A stretch of 64,000 bases of DNA, from NCBI RefSeq assembly GCF_011761265.1, contig NZ_JAAOZB010000001.1:1488001-1552000 (forward strand). The letters run 5' to 3'. Position 1 is the stretch's first letter, and every line of letters begins with the position of its first letter. The translations under genes were made by a program, and so were the position numbers. The DNA is from Microbacterium halimionae (GTDB taxonomy: Bacteria > Actinomycetota > Actinomycetes > Actinomycetales > Microbacteriaceae). The notes beneath the pieces were generated by a model that saw only the letters and a program-made list of their open reading frames with translations, did no database searches and was not told the origin of the DNA. Positions 1 through 7,510 of this stretch are shown piece after piece.

Positions 1-2
1 CC

Positions 3-92
3 GCGCGCTTCGGCGCTTTCGGTGGGCCGATCACCGCGCTTGACGTGGCGGATGCGACGCCTGCCGCCATCGGAGAGCTACTCACCCGATAA
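3..92 (+). CDS. 3' end of an unidentified protein (partial)
   Basis: The reading frame is open from the left edge to a TAA stop at 90-92 and gives 29 residues ending in IGELLTR. The fragment (…FGAFGGPITALDVADATPAA…) is too short to assign to a family. It lies 32 bp before the next gene on the same strand, so the two could be neighbours in function, but that gene has its own -10 box. Confidence 0.55.
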   Translation, partial: ARFGAFGGPITALDVADATPAAIGELLTR

Positions 93-124
93 GAATCTCA
101 TCGCTCGCCACGTAGGATGAGGGC

Positions 125-1387
125 GTGTCGAGGCGGGCGATCTTGTGGGTGGTGTTTGCGCTCGTCCACGTCACAGTTGCTCTGCTCGGTTTTATCTTGC
201 CCAACCAGCCCATGGGTGATGTGTACCTCGTGTACGAACCCTGGTCGGGCTGCGCCTTGTTCGGCACGTCAGGCTACTGCGGTGCCGGCGGACACGAAAT
301 TGTTGGGCTCACTTCGCAGTGGGTGTACCCCCAACTAGCGCTCCTGCCGATGCTGGCAACATGGGCGTTCGCATGGATTGACGGGTACATCGTCGCGTGG
401 GCGATCGTGGTCACACTCGTCGATGCCGCAGCGTTCGCTGTGTTGGTCGGGCGTGGCAGGTCGTCGGGCCGCCGCATGGCAGCCTGGTTCTGGCTCGCGT
501 TCATTGCGCTCCTTGGCCCTGTCGGAATGTATCGGCTTGAGGGCATTTCGGTGCCCCTCGCGATCGTCGGCTCACTGTGGCTCGTGCGTCGCCCCTGGCT
601 AGGCTCTGTGCTGCTATCGATTGCTACCTGGATCAAAGTGTGGCCGGCCGCGGTGATTGCTGCTGCTGTCATCGTGGTTCGCAGGCGCTTTGCAGTTATC
701 GGCGGAGCGCTGATTGTTTCGGTGGTGACGCTGGGCGTTGTGTTCGCGTTCGGTGGGGGCAAGTATGCCTTCGGTTTCATCGGAGACCAGGCTGGTCGAG
801 GCCTCCAGATCGAGGCACCGGTCAGTGCTCTGTATCTTTGGCGGGCAATCGCCGGCTCTCGCGATGCCTGGATTTACTACGACACAGACATGCTTACCTA
901 CCAGGCGACCGGCCCCAACGTCGACGCTGTTATCGCGGTCATGACACCGCTGATGGCCATAGCCGTTGCCGGTGTTGCACTGCTGGGCGCGTGGAAAGTA
1001 CGCCGCGGCGCCGGCTTTGCGGCGGTCTTTCCGGCACTGTCGTTCGCTCTCGTGCTCGCGTTCATCGTCTTCAATAAAGTTGGGTCCCCCCAGTACATCG
1101 CGTGGATCGCGGCGCCCGTCATCGTGGGTCTTGTGCTGCGTCGAGAGCGATGGCTTGTTCCGGCGGTGGGTCTGCTGATCATCGCTGCTCTCACCCAGCT
1201 CGTATATCCGACTTTGTACAATCTCGTGTTGGCGCTCGACCCGGTGGCCGTTGGCCTGTTGACGCTCCGGAATGTACTGCTCATCGCCCTGTTTGTCTGG
1301 TCGGTAGTGGCTCTGGCCGGGGCCTCGACATGGTCGAAATCCCCCTCGGAGCGGGCTGAGGCATCCGGATTTATTCGTGCTGGTTGA
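125..1387 (+). CDS. GT87-like polytopic membrane glycosyltransferase
   Basis: A 420-residue protein made mostly of hydrophobic helices (about ten or more). After the first helix, an acidic segment with NQPMGDVYLVYEPW sits where GT-C fold transferases carry their catalytic Asp. The family (GT87/DUF2029, relatives of the mycobacterial polyprenyl-phosphate-mannose transferases) uses lipid-linked sugars at the outer membrane face; that role is inferred here. The GTG start at 125 is fixed by a TAGGAT hexamer at 113-118 that ends 6 nt before it, the leaderless arrangement seen repeatedly in this window. The acceptor is unknown. Confidence 0.75.
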   Translation: MSRRAILWVVFALVHVTVALLGFILPNQPMGDVYLVYEPWSGCALFGTSGYCGAGGHEIVGLTSQWVYPQLALLPMLATWAFAWIDGYIVAWAIVVTLVDAAAFAVLVGRGRSSGRRMAAWFWLAFIALLGPVGMYRLEGISVPLAIVGSLWLVRRPWLGSVLLSIATWIKVWPAAVIAAAVIVVRRRFAVIGGALIVSVVTLGVVFAFGGGKYAFGFIGDQAGRGLQIEAPVSALYLWRAIAGSRDAWIYYDTDMLTYQATGPNVDAVIAVMTPLMAIAVAGVALLGAWKVRRGAGFAAVFPALSFALVLAFIVFNKVGSPQYIAWIAAPVIVGLVLRRERWLVPAVGLLIIAALTQLVYPTLYNLVLALDPVAVGLLTLRNVLLIALFVWSVVALAGASTWSKSPSERAEASGFIRAG

Positions 1388-1405
1388 TTTTTCGAGGAGA
1401 TTTTC

Positions 1406-1783
1406 TTGCTGATTGCTTTTTCTGTTGCCCCTAGTGGAACCGGCAGCGCCGATGCCTCGGTTCACGACGCTGTTGCTGCGGCCGTGAAGGTCGTACGCGA
1501 CTCTGGGCTGCCGCACCGCACGACATCGATGTTCACCGAGGTCGAGGGCGAATGGGATGAAGTTTTTGCGGTCGTGAAAGCTGCGACGGATGCCGTGATG
1601 CCCTATGGATCGCGGGTTTCCCTGGTGCTGAAGGCCGACATTCGCCCCGGCTACTCCGGCGAGATCGACGCCAAGATCGACCGTCTCGAGGATGCGATCG
1701 AGCGCGGTGGAGAATCTTCGTCGGCAGATAGAACCGCCGCTTCGAATCGATTCGCTGAACGGAAGTCGGCGCCGCTAATATGA
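1406..1783 (+). CDS. thiamine-binding MTH1187/YkoF-type protein
   Basis: A 125-residue protein starting LIAFSVAPSGTGSADASVHDAV, the typical opening of the MTH1187 (DUF77) thiamine-binding family, with the core VLKADIRPGYSG matching the family's second half. Family members bind thiamine or related hydroxymethylpyrimidine compounds in the cytosol. The last 25 residues (ESSSADRTAAS…) are polar and look like a disordered tail beyond the usual ~100-residue domain. The start is an unusual TTG at 1406, supported by CGAGGAGA at 1393-1400. It lies 18 bp after the glycosyltransferase and is probably cotranscribed with it. Confidence 0.8.
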   Translation: MLIAFSVAPSGTGSADASVHDAVAAAVKVVRDSGLPHRTTSMFTEVEGEWDEVFAVVKAATDAVMPYGSRVSLVLKADIRPGYSGEIDAKIDRLEDAIERGGESSSADRTAASNRFAERKSAPLI

Positions 1784-1787
1784 CCGA

Positions 1788-3020
1788 GTGACCTCCTCGA
1801 CTTTTTCGAAGAGGACGGCGATGTGGGCGCTCCTCTCCCTCGCCATCGGTAGCTTCGGTATCGGTATGACCGAGTTTGTCGTACTCGGACTATTGCCGAA
1901 TATCGCTGCCGAGCTCCGCCCTGAACAGTGGGCGGCGAGTCAAGAAGAAACCATCGGCCAAGCCGGATGGCTTGTTTCGCTTTACGCGCTCGGAGTCGTT
2001 GTGGGAGCCCCGACCATCGCGGGTTCTGTTGCGCGATTCCCTCGGCGTGCCGTGATGATCGGGCTTGCGCTCTCTCTCACAGTGTTCAACGCTCTGACAT
2101 TTCTTGCGCCCACCTTCGAGCTGGTCGCGGCTTCCAGGTTTTTGGCAGGCATTCCGCACGGTGCATATTTCGGCATCGGCGCTCTCGTTGCTGCTGACAT
2201 GCTCGGTCCTGGAAAGCGTGCGAAGGGCGTCGCTTTTGTGTTGACCGGCCTGACAGTTGCAAACGTCGTGGGTGTTCCGTTCGGCACGTACCTGGGCCAG
2301 CAGTACGGATGGCGGACATCCTTTATCGTGGTGACGGCAATCTTCGCGCTCGCGACGATTGCGATCGCTGTTTTCGTGCCGTATCACCCAGGCCAACCAG
2401 GTCGCACTCTTCGCGCCGAACTCAGCGTGTTCCGTGTGGGTCAGGTCTGGTTTTCGCTCGGCATCGGAGCGGTTGGTTTCGGTGGTTTCTTCGCCGTCTA
2501 CAGCTATATTGCGCCGATGGTCACGCATGTTGCGGGGATGACAGAGGGCTTCGTGCCGATCGTGCTCATCATCGTGGGCCTAGGGATGACAGTCGGAAAC
2601 ATCGTCGGCGGATACCTCGCGGATCGTGATCTCAAAGCGTGGCTTATTCGGGGTCTGATTGCGATGGCAATTGTGCAGAGCTTGCTCGCTCTTACCGCGG
2701 GATGGTTCGTTGCGCTCTGTCTGTTTGCTTTCGCGGTGGGATTCACCGGCGCGGCTCTCAGCCCGACAATTCAGACCCGCCTCATGGATGTGGCCGGCGA
2801 CAACCAGTCGATTGCGGCGGCTCTCAATCACTCCGCGCTCAACATGGGTAACAGCCTCGGCGCATTCCTTGGCGGGCTCGTCATCGCGCTTGGCTGGGGA
2901 TACGTTGCCCCCGCATGGGTGGGAGCGGCACTCGCTCTTGGCGGACTCGTTGTGACGGTCGTCGCTTTTCGAGTCGAGGCATCCCGCCGCACCGGCACCA
3001 CAATTCCAACCGCCGCGTAA
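1788..3020 (+). CDS. DHA1-type MFS efflux transporter
   Basis: A 410-residue protein with about twelve hydrophobic helices. The N-terminal segment SFGIGMTEFVVLGLLPNIA is characteristic of the DHA1 sugar/drug efflux group (AraJ/YdhP-like carriers), which export small molecules by proton antiport; the substrate cannot be read from the sequence. The GTG start at 1788 is preceded by TAATAT (1776-1781) with a 6-nt gap, so it seems to have its own leaderless promoter although it is only 4 nt after the previous gene. It converges on metX, with a hairpin between them. Confidence 0.85.
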   Translation: MTSSTFSKRTAMWALLSLAIGSFGIGMTEFVVLGLLPNIAAELRPEQWAASQEETIGQAGWLVSLYALGVVVGAPTIAGSVARFPRRAVMIGLALSLTVFNALTFLAPTFELVAASRFLAGIPHGAYFGIGALVAADMLGPGKRAKGVAFVLTGLTVANVVGVPFGTYLGQQYGWRTSFIVVTAIFALATIAIAVFVPYHPGQPGRTLRAELSVFRVGQVWFSLGIGAVGFGGFFAVYSYIAPMVTHVAGMTEGFVPIVLIIVGLGMTVGNIVGGYLADRDLKAWLIRGLIAMAIVQSLLALTAGWFVALCLFAFAVGFTGAALSPTIQTRLMDVAGDNQSIAAALNHSALNMGNSLGAFLGGLVIALGWGYVAPAWVGAALALGGLVVTVVAFRVEASRRTGTTIPTAA

Positions 3021-3054
3021 CGCGCGCCCCGCGGGTTTGCCGCTCGCGAAGGGC

Positions 3055-3106
3055 CGCAACACGCCGTAGCCCCGCCGCCGAGCGCGCGCGGATGCGGCGT
3101 GTTGCG
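3055..3106. terminator. inverted repeat between convergent genes
   Basis: CGCAACACGCCG at 3055-3066 is perfectly complementary to CGGCGTGTTGCG at 3095-3106, a 12-bp stem with a GC-rich 28-nt loop. It lies between the ends of the MFS gene (plus) and metX (minus). There is no T-tract on either side, so a bidirectional terminator is likely but not proven. Confidence 0.5.
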
Positions 3107-3149
3107 ACCCCTCGGCGGAGTCAAACGGCAACAGCGGGGGACGAGCGTC

Positions 3150-3201
3150 GGGCGCCGGACGGGCGTGGGGCGCCGGACGGGCGTGGGGCGCCGGAGGGTG
3201 G
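3150..3201. repeat. 18-bp GC-rich tandem repeat, 2.7 copies
   Basis: The unit GGGCGCCGGACGGGCGTG occurs at 3150-3167 and 3168-3185, followed by a partial third copy (GGGCGCCGGA…). It sits in the non-coding gap just past the metX stop codon. The two full copies are identical, so the duplication is probably recent. No function is evident. Confidence 0.75.
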
Positions 3202-3235
3202 ATGCTGCGGCTCGGGGAGGCGCCGGAGGCGGATG

Positions 3236-4441
3236 CTACGACTCGAGGAGACGGCGGAGGTGCGCTGCGACGACCGGGGTCTCAATGAGGAAGCCGTCGT
3301 GACCGAAGTCGCTCGTGGTGACAGCTGCGCTGTCGCCGTCGATCGCGTGTGCGACACCACGAGCGATCGTGTGCTGCCCATCGATCGGGAAAAGGCGGTC
3401 ACTGTCGACGCCGACGACAAGCGTCTTTGCCGTAATACGGGCCAGTGCATCGTTGATCCCGCCGCGATCACGACCGATATCGTGCGAATTCATGGCCTCA
3501 ACAAGCGTGAGGTAGCTGTTTGCATCGAAGCGCCGAGTGAACTTGTTGCCATGGAAATCGAGATACGACTCCACCGCGAATTTGCCATCATGACCCAGCG
3601 GGCTCACGCCAGACTGCCATGAGCGTTGAAAACGTTGATTGAGCTCGGTCGGGCTCCGGTAGTTAAGGAGGGCCATGCGACGGGCAAGCGCGAGTCCACG
3701 GTGGGGTCCATCGCCGTCTCCGGAGTCGTAGTACTCGCCGCCAGCGAAACGCGGATCAATCCGGATTGCTTCGAGCTGCACCGAGTTTAGGGCGATCTGG
3801 TCGGCGGTCGTATGCGGGGGAGCAGCAAATACTGCGAGCCGTTCCACGCGCTCTGGGGCCATGATCGCCCATTCCAGCGCGTGCATTCCTCCCATTGAGC
3901 CGCCTACAACCGCGCCCCACTTATCGATACCGAGAGCATCAGCGAGCGGGAGCTGGGCTGCGACCTGATCGCGAATCGTCAAATACGGAAACCGCGATGC
4001 CCACTCATAGCCGTCGGGGCCGATGCTTGCCGGGCCGCTTGAGCCCTGGCATCCGCCCAGCATGTTGGGGGCCACGACGAACCAGCGGTCAGTGTCGATT
4101 GCTGCGCCCGGTCCGATGATGTCGTCCCACCAGCCGGCTGTCGCATGCCCGGGGGACGCGGCGCCGCGCACATGGCTATCCCCGGTCAACGAGTGCAGCA
4201 CGAGCATAGCGTTGTCGCGTGCGGTATTTAGCTCGCCCCAGGTTTCGTAGGCAATGCGGTAGCTCGGCAGGTCGCGACCGCCCTCCGTGCGAAATCCACT
4301 GAATGCGGCGAACTGCCTGTCGCCTGCCGGATCACCATCTCGCCATGCCCCGGTCGCCGGGGGGCGTCCGAGCAGGAACCGAGCGTCGGCTTCGGTGACG
4401 GGTGCGCTCGGCACCGTGTCTTCGGAGGTCTGCCAGTCCAT
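3236..4441 (-). CDS. metX: homoserine O-acetyltransferase
   Basis: Transfers an acetyl group from acetyl-CoA to L-homoserine in the cytosol, the first committed step of methionine synthesis. The 401-residue protein has the alpha/beta-hydrolase fold of MetX. HSLTGDSHVRG forms the oxyanion region, GGSMGG carries the nucleophile Ser172, VGVDSDRLFP the catalytic Asp, and GHDGF near residue 381 the catalytic His. PNMLGGCQGSSGP is a strong family signature. MetX and the succinyl-transferring enzymes share the fold, and acetyl specificity is inferred from its neighbour metY. GACAAT at 4448-4453 ends 6 nt before the ATG, so the mRNA is probably leaderless and separate from metY. Confidence 0.95.
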   Translation of the reverse strand: MDWQTSEDTVPSAPVTEADARFLLGRPPATGAWRDGDPAGDRQFAAFSGFRTEGGRDLPSYRIAYETWGELNTARDNAMLVLHSLTGDSHVRGAASPGHATAGWWDDIIGPGAAIDTDRWFVVAPNMLGGCQGSSGPASIGPDGYEWASRFPYLTIRDQVAAQLPLADALGIDKWGAVVGGSMGGMHALEWAIMAPERVERLAVFAAPPHTTADQIALNSVQLEAIRIDPRFAGGEYYDSGDGDGPHRGLALARRMALLNYRSPTELNQRFQRSWQSGVSPLGHDGKFAVESYLDFHGNKFTRRFDANSYLTLVEAMNSHDIGRDRGGINDALARITAKTLVVGVDSDRLFPIDGQHTIARGVAHAIDGDSAAVTTSDFGHDGFLIETPVVAAHLRRLLES

Positions 4442-4523
4442 ACCGCTATTGTCTCGCGCTCCAGAGCGATCGCGACGACTATTACGTCACAGCGATGACG
4501 TCACGCCGGAGTGGCAAAACGAC

Positions 4524-4570
4524 GGATGCCTCGGCTCATAGCGTTGGTTGACGCATGAGCCGAGGCATCC
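4524..4570 (-). terminator. Rho-independent terminator downstream of metY
   Basis: A perfect 16-bp inverted repeat (GGATGCCTCGGCTCAT at 4524-4539, its complement at 4555-4570) with a 15-nt loop. Read on the minus strand, the stem is followed by a short run of Ts (GTCGTTTTGCC). It lies between metY and metX and would separate the two transcripts. Confidence 0.85.
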
Positions 4571-4591
4571 AATCCCCCTGCACAGTGGGGT

Positions 4592-5914
4592 TTAGGCGCG
4601 CGCTGCCTCCGACACGCGACGAGCGGCGGAAAGAGCCTGCTCGAGGTCGGCTTTCAAGTCGGCGACGTTCTCGAGGCCGACCGACAAACGCACAAGTCCT
4701 GGAGTCACGCCGGATGTGAGCTGCTGCTCGGGCGTGAGCTGCGAGTGTGTGGTTGACGCGGGGTGGATGACGAGCGAGCGCACATCACCGATGTTGGCGA
4801 GGTGGCTGAACAGGTCGAGGCTGTTCACAAACTCGCGACCCGCTTCAACGCCACCCTTGAGTTCGAAGGACAGCACTGCGCCGACGCCCTTGGGCGCGTA
4901 CTTGTTGGCTGCCGCGTACCAGGGCGACGTCGGAAGACCGGAGTAGTTGACGCTTGCGACATCGTCGAGGCTCTCAAGCCATTCGGCGATCTCTTGCGCG
5001 TTCTGCACATGGCGTTCGATGCGAAGCGACAGTGTCTCGAGCCCCTGGATGAGCAGCCATGCGCTGTTGGGGGAGATAGCAGCACCGAAGTCGCGGAGCA
5101 GCTGCACGCGCGCCTTGATGATGTAGGCAAGACCATCGCCCACCGCTGCGGTGTAGCTGGCGCCGTGGTAGGACGGGTCAGGCTCGGTGAGGCCGGGGAA
5201 CTTCTCGACGTTCTTTGACCACTCGAACGAGCCACCATCGACGATGACTCCGCCGATCGTTGTGCCGTGGCCGCCGATGAATTTGGTTGCAGAGTGAACG
5301 ACGATGTCGGCACCGTGCTCGAAGGGACGAATGAGGTAGGGCGTTGCGATCGTGTTGTCGACGATCAACGGAACACCGGACTCGTGGGCAACGCTTGCGA
5401 CTCCCGCGATGTCGAGCACGTTGATCTGCGGGTTGCCGATCGTCTCGCCGAAGAACAACTTGGTGTTGGGGCGCACTGCGCGGCGCCACTCGTCGAGGTC
5501 GTCCTGGTTCTCAACGAAGGTGACCTCGATGCCAAGCTTGGCGAGCGTGTACTTGAAGAGGTTGTACGTGCCGCCGTAGATCGAGCTTGACGAGACGAAG
5601 TGATCGCCTGCTTCAGCGATGTTCAGCACCGCGAAAGTCTCCGCGGCCTGACCGGAAGCGACGAGGAGCGCGCCGGTACCGCCCTCGAGAGCCGCGAGAC
5701 GTTGCTCTACGACGTCTTGCGTGGGGTTCTGAATGCGGGTGTAGATGTTGCCGAATTCGGCCAGTGCGAAGAGGTTCGCGGCGTGCTCGGTGTTGTCGAA
5801 CACGTAAGAGGTGGTCTGGTAGATCGGCGTCGCGCGAGCTTTCGTGACGGGATCGGGCTGCGCGCCGGTGTGGATCTGTTTGGTTTCGAAGCGCCAGTTT
5901 TCGGGTGCGGACAT
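4592..5914 (-). CDS. metY: O-acetylhomoserine sulfhydrylase
   Basis: A PLP enzyme of the Cys/Met metabolism family that makes homocysteine from O-acetylhomoserine and sulfide. The 440 residues start MSAPENWRFETKQIHTGAQ, and the PLP lysine is in SATKFIGGHGT (Lys211). Length and the YTRIQNPTQDVVEQR motif fit MetY rather than the shorter cystathionine gamma-synthase. The ATG at 5914 is chosen because AGGAG lies 7 nt upstream; an in-frame start at 5974 would add a poorly supported leader. Together with metX it gives the direct sulfhydrylation route to methionine. Confidence 0.95.
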   Translation of the reverse strand: MSAPENWRFETKQIHTGAQPDPVTKARATPIYQTTSYVFDNTEHAANLFALAEFGNIYTRIQNPTQDVVEQRLAALEGGTGALLVASGQAAETFAVLNIAEAGDHFVSSSSIYGGTYNLFKYTLAKLGIEVTFVENQDDLDEWRRAVRPNTKLFFGETIGNPQINVLDIAGVASVAHESGVPLIVDNTIATPYLIRPFEHGADIVVHSATKFIGGHGTTIGGVIVDGGSFEWSKNVEKFPGLTEPDPSYHGASYTAAVGDGLAYIIKARVQLLRDFGAAISPNSAWLLIQGLETLSLRIERHVQNAQEIAEWLESLDDVASVNYSGLPTSPWYAAANKYAPKGVGAVLSFELKGGVEAGREFVNSLDLFSHLANIGDVRSLVIHPASTTHSQLTPEQQLTSGVTPGLVRLSVGLENVADLKADLEQALSAARRVSEAARA

Positions 5915-5970
5915 GATCTGACTCCTGAAGTCTGTCGATCGGCACACGGCGGGCGTCGCGGCCAAAAACG

Positions 5971-5999
5971 ACAATACGGATGCTTCGCCTTGTCAACAA
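5971..5999 (-). promoter_or_regulatory. probable metY promoter
   Basis: On the minus strand TTGTTG (5994-5999) and TATTGT (5971-5976) are separated by 17 nt, leaving a 5' leader of roughly 50 nt with the AGGAG ribosome site. TTGACA overlaps the first box in another register. The palindrome at 6011-6022 lies just upstream. Confidence 0.45.
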
Positions 6000-6010
6000 C
6001 GAAAGGGAAA

Positions 6011-6022
6011 TGTTACGTAACA
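6011..6022. promoter_or_regulatory. 12-bp perfect palindrome between metY and SDR gene
   Basis: TGTTACGTAACA is a perfect palindrome in the divergent gap, 12 bp upstream of the predicted metY -35 box and 22 bp before the ATG of the SDR gene. It has the form of an operator for a dimeric regulator. It does not match the known McbR site of corynebacteria, and the cognate regulator is unknown. Confidence 0.45.
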
Positions 6023-6044
6023 CAGGAGGGGTAGCGTTGGTCCC

Positions 6045-6827
6045 ATGGTGACGAAGCGTGCAGTTGTAACCGGAGCGAGCTCGGGAATTGGTCGTGCGAG
6101 CGCTGTTATTTTGCGCGAGCGTGGCTGGGACGTTGTGGCAGTTGCCCGGCGTGCGGATCGCCTTGCGGAATTGGAAAAAGAAACCGGGGCTGTTGCATTT
6201 GCTGCGGATCTCACCTCGCAGACGGACATCGATGCGCTCTCTGCGTGGCTTGCTGACACCGGGCCTGTGCACGCCCTCGTTCACGTCGCTGGTGGCGCGC
6301 GCGGCACGGATGTTGTCGCGGAAGGATCCGCGGACGACTGGCAGTGGATGTACGACGTCAACGTACTTTCGGCGCAGCGACTGGTGAAGACCCTGCTTCC
6401 GCAACTGCGAGAAGCTGCTGCATCCGATGGTCATGCTGATTTGATGTTCGTCACATCGACCGCAGCGCATGTGGCGTACCAGGGTGGCGGCGGATACAAC
6501 GCGGCAAAGGCCGCTGAGAAGATGCTCGTCAACGCCCTTCGGCTAGAACTCAACGGTGAACCGCTGCGTGTCGTCGAAATTGCACCCGGAATGGTCTTCA
6601 CCGAAGAATTCAGTCTCAACAGGCTTCGTGGAAACAGTGACGCTGCAGCGTCGGTCTATGACGGTGTCGAAAACCCGTTGACGGCACGCGATGTCGCCGA
6701 CGTCATCGCTTACGCTGCGGATGCTCCGGGGCACGTGAACCTGGATCTCGTGATGCTCCGCCCCGTTGCGCAGTCCGCGCAGCACGTGCTCGCACGTGGC
6801 CCGCTGCAGGTGCGCGAAGAGAGCTAG
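6045..6827 (+). CDS. short-chain dehydrogenase/reductase
   Basis: A 260-residue classical SDR. The cofactor motif TGASSGIG is at residues 9-16, VARRADR after strand 2 suggests NADP preference, the catalytic Ser is in TSTAAH, and YNAAK carries the catalytic Tyr and Lys. The shape resembles the YdfG-type 3-hydroxy acid dehydrogenases, but the usual NNAG motif is replaced by HVAGG, so the substrate is open. TAGCGT (6032-6037) ends 7 nt before the ATG, suggesting a leaderless transcript; an AGGAGG further up is too distant to serve as ribosome site. It is divergent from metY. Confidence 0.85.
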   Translation: MVTKRAVVTGASSGIGRASAVILRERGWDVVAVARRADRLAELEKETGAVAFAADLTSQTDIDALSAWLADTGPVHALVHVAGGARGTDVVAEGSADDWQWMYDVNVLSAQRLVKTLLPQLREAAASDGHADLMFVTSTAAHVAYQGGGGYNAAKAAEKMLVNALRLELNGEPLRVVEIAPGMVFTEEFSLNRLRGNSDAAASVYDGVENPLTARDVADVIAYAADAPGHVNLDLVMLRPVAQSAQHVLARGPLQVREES

Positions 6828-6833
6828 TCGCGC

Positions 6834-7472
6834 TTAGACGTCGCCGTAGTCGTTGCTGGGGCTACCAATGCGCGCGACCACATCGTTCTCGATCACGAGC
6901 ATGATGAAGTCGATTCCGGCTGCCCCATCATTTTCGAGTGAAGTGGTGCCGGGAGCCTCGGTGATGTCGAGACGCATGACATCGGTGAGCCCAGAGTCGG
7001 GAAACAGTGCACCGGCTGCCTGCGCTTCGGCGACGGTAGAGCCGACGTGTACGCCACCCGTCGTTTCGAGTGAGAGCCCGTCGGCGGTCTCAGCCCCGAA
7101 CGAGACGGTCGCGGGCCCGTCATCCACAACGATGATGCTGACGTCACCCCAGGTATAGGTCGTCGTGGGGTAGCCCAACTCACTCTGCTCAGCTGTGGGC
7201 TCAGCGCCAAAGACACCGGTCAGGAAACCGAGCGTTCCGATGCCGTCGCTGAGCGGGGTGCTACTGCTGGTCGAACCGTCGTCTGCGTGTAGTTCGATAT
7301 CGGTGAGCGACACAACGAGGGCTGCGGCAAACGGAGTGGAAGAGGGCTCTGAATGTGCCGCGGACGGCGTCGCGGCAGTCGTTTCGCTAGTAATCTGCGC
7401 TGCAGTCGACGCGCACCCCGAAAGCGCAAACGTGGCGGCAAGCAGCGCGAGTGCGAGTGTTCGTAGACGCAT
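6834..7472 (-). CDS. lipoprotein of unknown function
   Basis: 212 residues with a short charged N-terminus, hydrophobic stretch and lipobox LSGC (Cys20), so it should be lipid-anchored outside the membrane. The mature part begins with a Ser/Thr/Ala-rich linker and continues as a mostly beta-type domain. No family is recognised. The ATG at 7472 is preceded by TACACT (7480-7485) with a 7-nt gap, again leaderless. It lies 38 bp downstream of the MFS gene on the same strand and ends only 7 bp from the convergent SDR gene. A longer frame running upstream to 8390 is not used. Confidence 0.75.
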   Translation of the reverse strand: MRLRTLALALLAATFALSGCASTAAQITSETTAATPSAAHSEPSSTPFAAALVVSLTDIELHADDGSTSSSTPLSDGIGTLGFLTGVFGAEPTAEQSELGYPTTTYTWGDVSIIVVDDGPATVSFGAETADGLSLETTGGVHVGSTVAEAQAAGALFPDSGLTDVMRLDITEAPGTTSLENDGAAGIDFIMLVIENDVVARIGSPSNDYGDV

Positions 7473-7510
7473 GTGAGGGAGTGTAGCGCGGGTGCTTTTT
7501 TTGGAAACGG

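Noticed and set aside
3121-3235. Short plus-strand frames over the GC repeat near metX
   Set aside because: They consist of translated repeat (Gly/Arg/Pro) and have no start signal.
5915-6010. SAM riboswitch in the metY leader
   Set aside because: The leader is only about 50-60 nt from the predicted promoter and shows no SAM aptamer stems; a protein operator is more likely.
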